From NCBI RefSeq assembly GCF_021033825.1, contig NZ_JAIFXZ010000014.1, forward strand, positions 48,075-112,074: a stretch of 64,000 bases of DNA, in the 5' to 3' direction. The notes beneath the pieces were generated by a model, which ran no database searches, had not been told where the DNA came from, and saw nothing but the letters and a program-made list of their open reading frames with translations. This DNA comes from Dietzia aurantiaca (lineage in GTDB: Bacteria; Actinomycetota; Actinomycetes; Mycobacteriales; Mycobacteriaceae). Position numbers and translations under genes: made by a program. How positions within the stretch are numbered: the first letter of the stretch is position 1; each line of letters begins with the position of its first letter. Positions 52,317 to 59,417 of the stretch are shown here, one piece after another.

Positions 52317-53095
52317 AGGTGGATTCCGCACTCGGTCTTGGACGAGCCCGCCCAGCGGCCCGAACGCGGGTCCGCGCCGGCCTCGACGCGGTGGGTGCAC
52401 GGTTCGCAGCCGATCGACGGGTAGCCGTCGTCGAGCAGCGGGTTGAGCAGGCAGCCGTGCTCGTCCGCGTAGTTGTGGACGCGCTCGAGCGTCCACGCGA
52501 CCAGCGGGTTGATCTTGACCATGCCGTGCTTGGCGTCCCACTCGACGATGCCCGCGCCGGCACGGTGATCGGTGTCGACGCGGCGGACGCCCGTGATCCA
52601 GGCCTCGTAGCCGGACAGCGCGGCGTCGAGCGGCTCGACCTTGCGCAGGCGGCAGCAAAGCTCGGGATCGGTCTCGAACGGCCTGTCGCCCAGGACGGCC
52701 TTGTGCTCGGCGATGCTCGCCGGGCTACGGACGTCCACCACGTTGAGACCCGGCGTGGCCGCCAGTGCGTCGCGGACGCCGACGGTCTCCGAGAAGTGGT
52801 AGCCGGTGTCGAGGAACAGCACGTCCACGCCGGGGGCGTGGGGCGCGGTCATCTCCGGCACGACCGTGTTGGCCATGGAGCAGGCCACGGCCAGGGCGTC
52901 TCCGAAGGTCTCGCCGGCCCAGGCCAGGACCTCGGCCGGGTCGATCTCGGTGTGGTTGCCGTAGAGCCCGCGGTCGTCGAAGCGGCGCGAGGCCTCCTCG
53001 GCGATCGCCTTGAGCTCGTCGGCGCTGCGCTTCCGGCCGGGGCCGGGGGTCAGCACGGTGCTGCGGGGCAGCAGCTCCAGGCCCACTGCGGTCAT
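52313..53095 (-). CDS. cysH: CysH, assimilatory adenylylsulfate (APS) reductase
   Basis: 260 residues from ATG 53095, overlapping the reductase gene before it (ATGA). The PP-loop-like fold has VACSMANTVVPEM. The iron-sulfur type APS reductase signature is present as LCCRLRKVEPL (paired Cys) and SIGCEPCTHRV, and the catalytic Cys is in the C-terminal ECGIHL. It reduces APS to sulfite and AMP using thioredoxin or a similar donor. The product goes to the sulfite reductase encoded just upstream. cysD and cysN are not in the window. Confidence 0.95.
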   Translation of the reverse strand: MTAVGLELLPRSTVLTPGPGRKRSADELKAIAEEASRRFDDRGLYGNHTEIDPAEVLAWAGETFGDALAVACSMANTVVPEMTAPHAPGVDVLFLDTGYHFSETVGVRDALAATPGLNVVDVRSPASIAEHKAVLGDRPFETDPELCCRLRKVEPLDAALSGYEAWITGVRRVDTDHRAGAGIVEWDAKHGMVKINPLVAWTLERVHNYADEHGCLLNPLLDDGYPSIGCEPCTHRVEAGADPRSGRWAGSSKTECGIHL

Positions 53096-54786
53096 ACGAG
53101 GACCTCCTCATCCACCCGGTGTGCCCACTCGGCGAAGGTCTCGCCGGACTCACCGGACTCGACGTACTTACGGATGACACGCTCGACGTAGTCGGCCAGG
53201 TCCGACGTCTTCACCCGCAGGCCGCGGACGGTGCGGCCGAGGCCACCCTCCTCGCGGTGGCTCGCGGCCAGGCCGCCGCCGAGGTGGACCTGGAAGCCCG
53301 GTGTGTCGCCGTCGAGCAGCTGGCCCTTGAGCCCGATGTCGGCGGTCTGGATGCGGGCGCAGCTGTTGGGGCAGCCGTTGAGGTGGATCGACAACGGCGT
53401 CTCCAACGGGGCGTCACCCGCGAAGCGCTTCTCCAGCTCGGCGACGAGCTCGGTGGCCGAGTCCTTGGTGTCGACGAAGGCGAGCTTGCAGTACTCGATG
53501 CCGGTGCAGGCCATGGTCCAGCGGCGGAACGAGCTGGGGCGGGCGTGCAGGTTGACCGCGGCGAGTCCCTCGATGAGCTCCTCGACCTTGTCCTCCTCGA
53601 CGTCCAGGACGATGACGCCCTGGTGCGGCGTGAAGCGGATGCGCTGCGACCCGGCGGCCTCGGCGAGGTCGGCCACCTTGGTGAGCACGTCGCCGCCGGC
53701 GCGGCCGACGGTCGTGGTGGCGCCCACGAAGTAGCGGCCGTCCTTCTGCTCGAACACGCCGATGTGGTCGCCGGGGGCCGTTGCCTTGGCGGGGGCCGGT
53801 CCATCGTTGAGCGCGCGTCCGAGGTACTCGTCCTCGAGGACCTGGCGGAACTTCTCCACGCCCCAGTCCTTGATGAGGAACTTCAGGCGGTTGCGGGTGC
53901 GCTGGGCGCGGTAGCCGTAATCACGGAACACGCTGGTGACGCCGTGCCACACCTCGACGGCCTCCTCGGGCCGGACGAAGGTGCCGAGACGCTGCGCGAG
54001 CTGCGGGTTGGTCGACAGGCCGCCGCCGACCCACAGGTCGTAACCGGCGCCCAGCTCGGGGTGGACCACGCCGACGAAGGCGATGTCGTTGATCTCGTGG
54101 ACCACGTCCAGGCTCGGGTGGCCGGTGAACGCCGACTTGTACTTGCGCGGCAGGTTGGAGAACTCGGGGCTGCCGATGTACCTGGCCTTGATCTCCTCGA
54201 TCGCCGGGGTCGGGTCGATGATCTCGTCGGCCGCGATACCGGCGACCGGGCTGCCCAGCACGACACGCGGGCAGTCGCCGCACGCCTCCATGGTGGTCAG
54301 GCCGACCTCGTCGAAGCGCCGCCAGATCTCCGGGATGTCCTCGATCCGGATCCAGTGATACTGGACGTTCTGCCGGTCGGAGATGTCCGCGGTGTTGCGG
54401 GCGAACTCGGTCGAGACGCCGGCGACGACGCGCAGCTGATCGGTCGTCAGCGCGCCACCATCGATGCGGACACGCATCATGAAGTACTCGTCCTGCAGCT
54501 CATCGGCTTCGAGCTTCGAGGTCCGTGCCCCCGAGATGCCCTGCTTGCGCTGGGTGTAGAGGCCCATCCAGCGGAACCGGCCGGACAGATCGTCCGAGGG
54601 GATCGAGGCGAACCCCTCACGCGAGTAGACGTCGAGGATGCGCTGCTTGACATTGAGCGCGTCGTCCTCGGCCTTGAACTCCTCGTTGTGGTTCAGGGTG
54701 AGCTTGCCGTCGATCTTCCACTGACCCTTGGGCTTGGGAGCGCGCGCAGGACGAGCGGGGCGAGACGGGGCGGCGGTGTCGGTCAT
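53092..54786 (-). CDS. Ferredoxin-dependent siroheme sulfite/nitrite reductase (NirA/SirA type)
   Basis: 564 residues from ATG 54786, supported by TATGGT seven bases upstream. Two ferredoxin-like half-domains each precede a siroheme-domain half. The [4Fe-4S]/siroheme ligands are WTMACTGIEYCK (C-X5-C) and LNGCPNSCAR (C-X3-C). The linked neighbour cysH and the parallel with M. tuberculosis nirA-cysH-che1 favour sulfite as substrate in a six-electron reduction to sulfide. Assimilatory nitrite reduction is the alternative and cannot be excluded by sequence. A perfect dyad overlaps its -35 region. Confidence 0.93.
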   Translation of the reverse strand: MTDTAAPSRPARPARAPKPKGQWKIDGKLTLNHNEEFKAEDDALNVKQRILDVYSREGFASIPSDDLSGRFRWMGLYTQRKQGISGARTSKLEADELQDEYFMMRVRIDGGALTTDQLRVVAGVSTEFARNTADISDRQNVQYHWIRIEDIPEIWRRFDEVGLTTMEACGDCPRVVLGSPVAGIAADEIIDPTPAIEEIKARYIGSPEFSNLPRKYKSAFTGHPSLDVVHEINDIAFVGVVHPELGAGYDLWVGGGLSTNPQLAQRLGTFVRPEEAVEVWHGVTSVFRDYGYRAQRTRNRLKFLIKDWGVEKFRQVLEDEYLGRALNDGPAPAKATAPGDHIGVFEQKDGRYFVGATTTVGRAGGDVLTKVADLAEAAGSQRIRFTPHQGVIVLDVEEDKVEELIEGLAAVNLHARPSSFRRWTMACTGIEYCKLAFVDTKDSATELVAELEKRFAGDAPLETPLSIHLNGCPNSCARIQTADIGLKGQLLDGDTPGFQVHLGGGLAASHREEGGLGRTVRGLRVKTSDLADYVERVIRKYVESGESGETFAEWAHRVDEEVLV

Positions 54787-54793
54787 GCCCGCG

Positions 54794-54799
54794 ACCATA
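54794..54799 (-). promoter_or_regulatory. Putative -10 box for the leaderless sulfite reductase gene
   Basis: TATGGT on the minus strand, seven bases before the ATG at 54786. Confidence 0.45.
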
Positions 54800-54806
54800 A
54801 TTTAGA

Positions 54807-54823
54807 ACAGACCAGTCTGTCTA
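54807..54823. promoter_or_regulatory. Palindromic operator in the sulfite reductase/small-ORF divergent gap
   Basis: ACAGAC-CA-GTCTGT (54807-54820) is a perfect dyad. On the minus strand the overlapping 16-mer 54808-54823 reads TAGAC-N6-GTCTG. This is one base from the TAGAC-N6-GTCTA pattern I recall for the sulfur regulator McbR of Corynebacterium glutamicum. It lies at about -21 to -37 from the reductase start, where a repressor would act. Confidence 0.6.
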
Positions 54824-54839
54824 TTGAGGCAAGCCTAAG
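54824..54839. promoter_or_regulatory. Possible DtxR/IdeR-like iron box
   Basis: TTGAGGCAAGCCTAAG, with the core dyad AGGC-AA-GCCT. It resembles half of actinobacterial DtxR/IdeR boxes (TTAGG...CCTAA) and directly abuts the sulfur operator. Iron control of an iron-rich enzyme is plausible but speculative. Confidence 0.3.
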
Positions 54840-54897
54840 TGCCGGTCGATCCGTTCGTTCGCCCGGTGGACACGGCGCCCCCACGGGAGGAGGATGT

Positions 54898-55092
54898 GTG
54901 ACGCAGCCCACACCGGGTGGGCATAACGTGGAAGGACACGTGATGTTCTCTGACTTCTGGGGAAGTCTCGCGAGCGGGTCCGCAGAGATCACCCCGGGGC
55001 CGTTCGGCTCCGCCGCGATCGACGGATTCCTCCACCTGCCGGCATATATCCTGAGCACCCTCGCCGGGGGCGCGGCGCTCTTCGGGTCCTAG
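54898..55092 (+). CDS. Small hydrophobic peptide gene, unknown function
   Basis: 64 residues from GTG 54898, which follows GGGAGGAGG by a few bases, one of the strongest ribosome binding sites in the window. An internal ATG at 54943 (AAGGA six bases upstream) would give 49 residues starting MFSDFWGSLASGS. The C-terminal half is hydrophobic (IDGFLHLPAYILSTLAGGAALFGS), long enough for one membrane or amphipathic helix. No family is recognised. The size recalls the short PorA/PorH-type cell-wall channel peptides of mycolic-acid bacteria, but this is only an analogy. Divergent from the sulfite reductase and convergent with the patatin gene. Confidence 0.55.
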   Translation: MTQPTPGGHNVEGHVMFSDFWGSLASGSAEITPGPFGSAAIDGFLHLPAYILSTLAGGAALFGS

Positions 55093-56009
55093 AGCCCGCA
55101 GAACTCCCGCCACAGATCGACCTCTCGCCGGGCCTGCTCCCTGCCCAGGGAGTACGCCTCGGCGAGGCGGTCGACCTTGCGCTCGTAGCTGCGGATCTTC
55201 ACCTGCTCCGGGCGGAAGACCACGGCCTGCCCCGCCTCCTCGAGCGCGTCGATCTCGTCCAGCGTCTCGTTGTAGAGCGCCCACCGATGCAACAGCGCCT
55301 CGCCGACGGCGGGGAACCGGCGGAAGTACGACCGATAGAACGGCGTCAGACGACGGGGCGGCACCTTGCGGAAGCCCTCCGGCTGGGTGAGCACCACCAG
55401 GAACTTCTCATACCCGGCGTCGCGAGCGGCGGACAGCGGAACGCCGCCGTCGTGCCCCAGTGCGCCGTCCACGTAGTACTCGCCGTCGATGAGGACCGGC
55501 GGCATCCACACCGGCATGGTCGAGGACGATCGCACCATCTTCATCAACTCCGGCATCGTGGCGGCGTCGTCCTCGGTCCAGAACAGCGTCTCGCCGTCGG
55601 AGCACCGGAACGTCCCGATCCGCGCGGCGGTGCCGCTGGCCGCGAAGGTGTCGAAGTCGAACGGCAGGACCTGGTCCGGCAGACCGGTCTGCTCGTAGAT
55701 GTACTCGGCGTTGAACAGCCCCTTGCCCCGGGCGAAGCTGCGCCAGTTGCCGAAGTTGGGGTCCCCGGCGAGCTCCACGAAGCTCTTGCGCGCACGCACC
55801 GCGTCCCTCGACAGGTAGTTGGCCAGGTGCGTGGAGCCCGCCGAGATTCCCGCCACGAGCCCGGCGTGGATCTCCGCCTCGATGAGCGCCTCCACCACGC
55901 CGGCGGTGTGCACGGCACGCATGCCGCCACCCTCGAAGAGCAGGGCGACCTCCGGCGCGGTGGGCGCCAGGTCGCTGTCAGCACCGACGCTCGATTCGAC
56001 TTCAGCCAC
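55089..56009 (-). CDS. Patatin-like phospholipase
   Basis: 306 residues from GTG 56009, six bases after TAATCT (leaderless). The glycine-rich oxyanion loop is LFEGGGMRAVHTAG. The nucleophile motif is GISAGS, and the catalytic Asp sits in YVDGALG: the Ser-Asp dyad of bacterial patatins (RssA/YjjU group). Cytosolic, with no signal peptide. It hydrolyses acyl esters of phospholipids or neutral lipids; the substrate is unknown. It shares a divergent promoter region with the AGCS symporter. Confidence 0.9.
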   Translation of the reverse strand: MAEVESSVGADSDLAPTAPEVALLFEGGGMRAVHTAGVVEALIEAEIHAGLVAGISAGSTHLANYLSRDAVRARKSFVELAGDPNFGNWRSFARGKGLFNAEYIYEQTGLPDQVLPFDFDTFAASGTAARIGTFRCSDGETLFWTEDDAATMPELMKMVRSSSTMPVWMPPVLIDGEYYVDGALGHDGGVPLSAARDAGYEKFLVVLTQPEGFRKVPPRRLTPFYRSYFRRFPAVGEALLHRWALYNETLDEIDALEEAGQAVVFRPEQVKIRSYERKVDRLAEAYSLGREQARREVDLWREFCGL

Positions 56010-56015
56010 CCGCCC

Positions 56016-56021
56016 AGATTA
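56016..56021 (-). promoter_or_regulatory. Putative -10 box for the leaderless patatin gene
   Basis: TAATCT on the minus strand, six bases before the GTG at 56009. Confidence 0.45.
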
Positions 56022-56086
56022 CGTGCCGACGCGCCCTCCTCCCCACAAGCGGGTGCGGACCCGGGATATCGCGGCGAACCATCCGT

Positions 56087-56092
56087 TAGTGT
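56087..56092 (+). promoter_or_regulatory. Putative -10 box for the leaderless symporter gene
   Basis: TAGTGT followed by six bases and GTG 56099. Confidence 0.45.
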
Positions 56093-56098
56093 CGATTC

Positions 56099-57568
56099 GT
56101 GACCCACCTCACCGACCTCGTCGCGAATGTCAACGACATCTACTGGTACGGCGTGATCGCCCTCCTGGTGTTCGCCGGCCTGTACTTCTCCGCCACCACG
56201 CTGATCGTGCAGATCCGGATGTTCCCGGAGATGCTGCGCACGATCACCGAGAAGCCCTCGGAGATCGACACCGGCAAGAAGGGCATCTCGGCGTTCCGCG
56301 CGTTCACCATTTCCGCGGCGTCCCGCGTCGGCACCGGCAACGTGGCGGGCGTGGCCATCGCCATCACCGTGGGCGGCCCCGGCGCCGTGTTCTGGATGTG
56401 GCTCATCGCGATCATCGGCGGCGCCACGGCGTTCATCGAGTCGACGCTGGGCCAGCTGTACAAGGTCAGGGGCAAGGACTCCTACGTCGGCGGTCCGGCC
56501 TACTACATCCGTGACGGGCTGGGCTGGAAACCGCTGGCCGTGGCCTTCGCGGTGATCATCACGGTCACCTACGGCTTCGTGTTCAACGCCGTGCAGGCCA
56601 ACTCGATCTCCGAGTCCATCCGCAACCAGTTCAGCCTCGACGGCGGCACCTCGAGCCTGATCATCGGCATCGCGCTCGCCGTGGTCACCGGCCTCGTCAT
56701 CTTCGGCGGAGTACGCCGCCTGTCCGCGGTCACCGAGATCCTGGTCCCCGTCATGGCGTCCGCCTACGTCGTGGTGGCCCTCGTCGTCGTCGCCATCAAC
56801 ATCACCGAAGTACCGGAGATGGTCACCCTCATCGTCGGCCAGGCGCTCGGCTTCAAGGAGGTCGCCGGTGCGACCATCGGCGCGGCGATCATGCAGGGCA
56901 TGCGGCGCGGCCTCTTCTCCAACGAGGCCGGCATGGGCTCGGTCCCCAACGCCGCGGCCACCGCCTCGGTCTCCCACCCCGTCAAGCAGGGCCTCGTCCA
57001 GTCCCTCGGCGTCTACTTCGACACCCTCGTGGTGTGCTCGGCCACCGCGTTCATCATCCTGCTCTCCGACCCCGAGTTCGGCGGCGACAGGGAGGGCATC
57101 TCCCTCACCCAGAACGCCCTGGCCTCGCAGGTAGGCGACTGGGGCGTCCCGTTCCTCACGGTCGTGATCTTCTTCCTCGCCTTCTCCTCGATCCTCGGCA
57201 ACTCGTACTACGGCGAGGCCAACATCAACTTCCTGCGCGACAGCCCCCGCAGCATCACCGCCTTCCGCGCACTCGTGCTGCTCGCGGTGATCGGCGGCGC
57301 GTTCGGCTCGGTCGACCTCGTGTGGGGCCTGGCAGACCTGTTCATGGGCTTCATGGCCACCATCAACCTCGTGGCGATCATCCCGCTCGGCGGCCTCTCG
57401 GTGGCGCTGCTGCACCACTACCTCAAGCAGAAGGCGGCCGGCCACAACCCTGTCTTCCACCGCGACGACCTGCCGCAGGCCAAGAACATCTCCTGCTGGG
57501 ACGGTTCCGATCCCCTCACCCACCAGGACGTCGCCGACGACGCGCGGGGGCTCCGGGACGACGGATGA
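56099..57568 (+). CDS. Alanine/glycine:cation symporter (AGCS family)
   Basis: 489 residues from GTG 56099. About 11 hydrophobic helices. AASRVGTGNVAGVAIAIT and GGPGAVFWMWLIAIIGGATAF are the family signature blocks, and RRGLFSNEAGMGSVPNAAATA is the strongly conserved cation/substrate region. It imports alanine or glycine with Na+ or H+. The C-terminal 45 residues are polar and cytoplasmic. The stop overlaps the adenosine deaminase start (ATGA), so the two are translated together, although a shared pathway is not obvious. Confidence 0.92.
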   Translation: MTHLTDLVANVNDIYWYGVIALLVFAGLYFSATTLIVQIRMFPEMLRTITEKPSEIDTGKKGISAFRAFTISAASRVGTGNVAGVAIAITVGGPGAVFWMWLIAIIGGATAFIESTLGQLYKVRGKDSYVGGPAYYIRDGLGWKPLAVAFAVIITVTYGFVFNAVQANSISESIRNQFSLDGGTSSLIIGIALAVVTGLVIFGGVRRLSAVTEILVPVMASAYVVVALVVVAINITEVPEMVTLIVGQALGFKEVAGATIGAAIMQGMRRGLFSNEAGMGSVPNAAATASVSHPVKQGLVQSLGVYFDTLVVCSATAFIILLSDPEFGGDREGISLTQNALASQVGDWGVPFLTVVIFFLAFSSILGNSYYGEANINFLRDSPRSITAFRALVLLAVIGGAFGSVDLVWGLADLFMGFMATINLVAIIPLGGLSVALLHHYLKQKAAGHNPVFHRDDLPQAKNISCWDGSDPLTHQDVADDARGLRDDG

Positions 57569-58536
57569 CCGATCCCTTCCGGAACCATTACGTCGCGCTA
57601 CCGAAGGCGCACCTGCACGTCCACCTCGAGGCCGCCATGCGCGAGACGACGCTGCGACAGTGGTGTGCCGAGGACGGGATCGCGGTGCCACCGCTGGTCG
57701 AATTCAGCGACTTCACGCGGTTCCTCGACGCCTACGGTGTGCTGATCGGGCTGTTGCACACGCCCGAGCGGGTCGGGCGGCTACTCGACGAGGTGGTGGC
57801 CGACGCCGCCGCGCAGGGCGTGGTGGCGCTCGAGTACGCGTCGATCCCCGAGAAGGCGGCGGCGTTCGCCACGGCTGAGGAGGCGCTGGAGTTCATCCTG
57901 CCCGCGGCCGCCGAGGCGGGGCGTCGGCACGGGGTCTGGACCGGGGCGATCCTCAGCATCGACCGCGGCGCCGGGCCGGATCACGCACTCGCCGGCGCCC
58001 GCCTGGCCGCACGCTTCGCCGACCGTGGCGTGGTGGCCGTGGGATTGGTGAACGACGAGCGCGACAGCTCGGTGACCGCGGCGGCGGAGGCGTTCGCGAT
58101 CGCGCGCGACGCCGGGCTCGGGGTGGTGCCACACGTCGGCGAACTGGCCGGCCCCGAGGAGGTACGGGCGGCGGTCGAGCTGGGCGTGGACCGCATCCAG
58201 CACGGGGTGCGGGCCGTCGAGGACCCGCGCGTGCTCGACCTGCTCGCCGAGACCGGGACCTGCCTGGACGTATGCCCGACCTCGAACGTCATCCTGGGCG
58301 TGTACCCCTCGCTGGAGCAGCATCCGCTGCCGACCCTGCTGGAGGCGGGCGTGCGGTGCTCGATCGGCGCCGACGACCCGCTGCTGTTCGGCGTGGACGT
58401 GGTGGACGAGTACGTGCTCGCCGAGGAGCGGATGGGGATCGCGTCGGCACATCTCGCCGAGTGTGCACGGTCGTCGGTCGAGGCGTCGTTCGCACCGGAT
58501 GAGATCAAGCGCGACGCCCTCGCTCGGCTGGCCTGA
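57565..58536 (+). CDS. add: Adenosine deaminase
   Basis: 323 residues from ATG 57565. Metal-dependent TIM-barrel hydrolase: KAHLHVHLEAA supplies the first two zinc His ligands, VVPHVGELAGPEEV the third His and the catalytic Glu, DRIQHGVRA the conserved HG, and IGADDPLLF the last metal-ligand Asp. Length and motif order fit adenosine deaminase. Adenine deaminase or an aminofutalosine deaminase is possible within the family. It follows the amino-acid symporter with a 4-bp overlap. Role: purine salvage, adenosine to inosine. Confidence 0.88.
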   Translation: MTDPFRNHYVALPKAHLHVHLEAAMRETTLRQWCAEDGIAVPPLVEFSDFTRFLDAYGVLIGLLHTPERVGRLLDEVVADAAAQGVVALEYASIPEKAAAFATAEEALEFILPAAAEAGRRHGVWTGAILSIDRGAGPDHALAGARLAARFADRGVVAVGLVNDERDSSVTAAAEAFAIARDAGLGVVPHVGELAGPEEVRAAVELGVDRIQHGVRAVEDPRVLDLLAETGTCLDVCPTSNVILGVYPSLEQHPLPTLLEAGVRCSIGADDPLLFGVDVVDEYVLAEERMGIASAHLAECARSSVEASFAPDEIKRDALARLA

Positions 58537-58539
58537 CGC

Positions 58540-58995
58540 TCAGTACAGGTAGACCACCGCGTTGTCGCCCCCGCGGCAGATGATGCCCCCGCTGTTGTGG
58601 TTGTCGATACAGCCCATCTCGTAGCTCTGGCCGGTCGTCGGGCTGACCGCCTCGACCATCGCGGGATCCCCCGGGCGGGCGGTGCGGAAATAGGCGTCGC
58701 GCACAGCCACGGCGAACGCGCAGCTGGTGGCCTCGGTTCCCCGACCCGACCGGGGCAGGACCGCCTCGCCGGAGTCGCTGCACTCCTCGATGAATCCCGG
58801 CGGCCCGTCCACGACGCTCGTCGTGGCGGTCCCCGACGTCGATGTGGCGACCGTTTCGGCCCCGTCCCCGGCCGGGCCGCGCACCATCAGGAGGATCACC
58901 ACGGCCAGCCCGACGACCAGGATCGCCGAGCCCGCCGCCGCCAGGACCAGACCCACGCCGGGGCCCCGGCGCCCGCCCGCGCCGGGGTCGCTCAC
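58540..58995 (-). CDS. Membrane-anchored extracytoplasmic protein of unknown function
   Basis: 151 residues from GTG 58995, overlapping the DoxX-like gene stop (GTGA). A short basic N-terminus is followed by one TM helix (LVLAAAGSAILVVGLAVVILLMV) and a Thr/Ser linker. The outer domain of about 85 residues has four cysteines (EECSDSG, TSCAFAV, MGCIDNHN and IICRGGDN) that probably form two disulfides. The overall plan is like small secreted proteins that follow serine/threonine kinase or mycobacterial membrane genes. No family is assigned. Confidence 0.7.
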   Translation of the reverse strand: MSDPGAGGRRGPGVGLVLAAAGSAILVVGLAVVILLMVRGPAGDGAETVATSTSGTATTSVVDGPPGFIEECSDSGEAVLPRSGRGTEATSCAFAVAVRDAYFRTARPGDPAMVEAVSPTTGQSYEMGCIDNHNSGGIICRGGDNAVVYLY

Positions 58996-59372
58996 GCGTC
59001 GCGGCGGATCTTGTCGGCGGCCATGATCATCGGTATCTGCAGCGGCAGCCGCCCCCACGCGATCACCTGGTACGGCCAGGCCGGCTTACCCCGCCACGCC
59101 CGCGCCATCTGCAGGTTGCCCGGAAACACGCCCACGAACAGGGCCGTCGCGGCAGCACCACCGAGCGCGCGCGTGCCGCGGTTGGCCAGCAGCCCGGCCA
59201 CTGCCAGCTCGACCACGCCGGAGCCGTACGTCCAGGCCCGGCGGCTGCCGGGGAGCTCGGGCGGGATCAGCCCGTCGAACGGCTTGGGCGCCACGAAGTG
59301 CAGCACGCCCATCGTGCCGAGCGCGGCGGGCATGGCCCAGTACCGGACAGTCTTGGAGGTGGCGTATCTCAT
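58992..59372 (-). CDS. DoxX-like small membrane protein
   Basis: 126 residues from ATG 59372, six bases after TAGTCT (leaderless). Four hydrophobic segments. VLHFVAPKPFDGLIPPELPG and YGSGVVELAVAGLL are typical of DoxX/MauE-related membrane proteins. The biochemical role is unknown; some relatives act in redox or sulfur stress. Coupled to the next secreted-domain protein by a 4-bp overlap. Confidence 0.78.
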   Translation of the reverse strand: MRYATSKTVRYWAMPAALGTMGVLHFVAPKPFDGLIPPELPGSRRAWTYGSGVVELAVAGLLANRGTRALGGAAATALFVGVFPGNLQMARAWRGKPAWPYQVIAWGRLPLQIPMIMAADKIRRDA

Positions 59373-59378
59373 GCGCAG

Positions 59379-59384
59379 AGACTA
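59379..59384 (-). promoter_or_regulatory. Putative -10 box for the DoxX-like gene
   Basis: TAGTCT on the minus strand, six bases before the ATG at 59372. Confidence 0.4.
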
Positions 59385-59417
59385 CGTCCACGGGCCCCGA
59401 CGCGGCACCGGGTGCGT

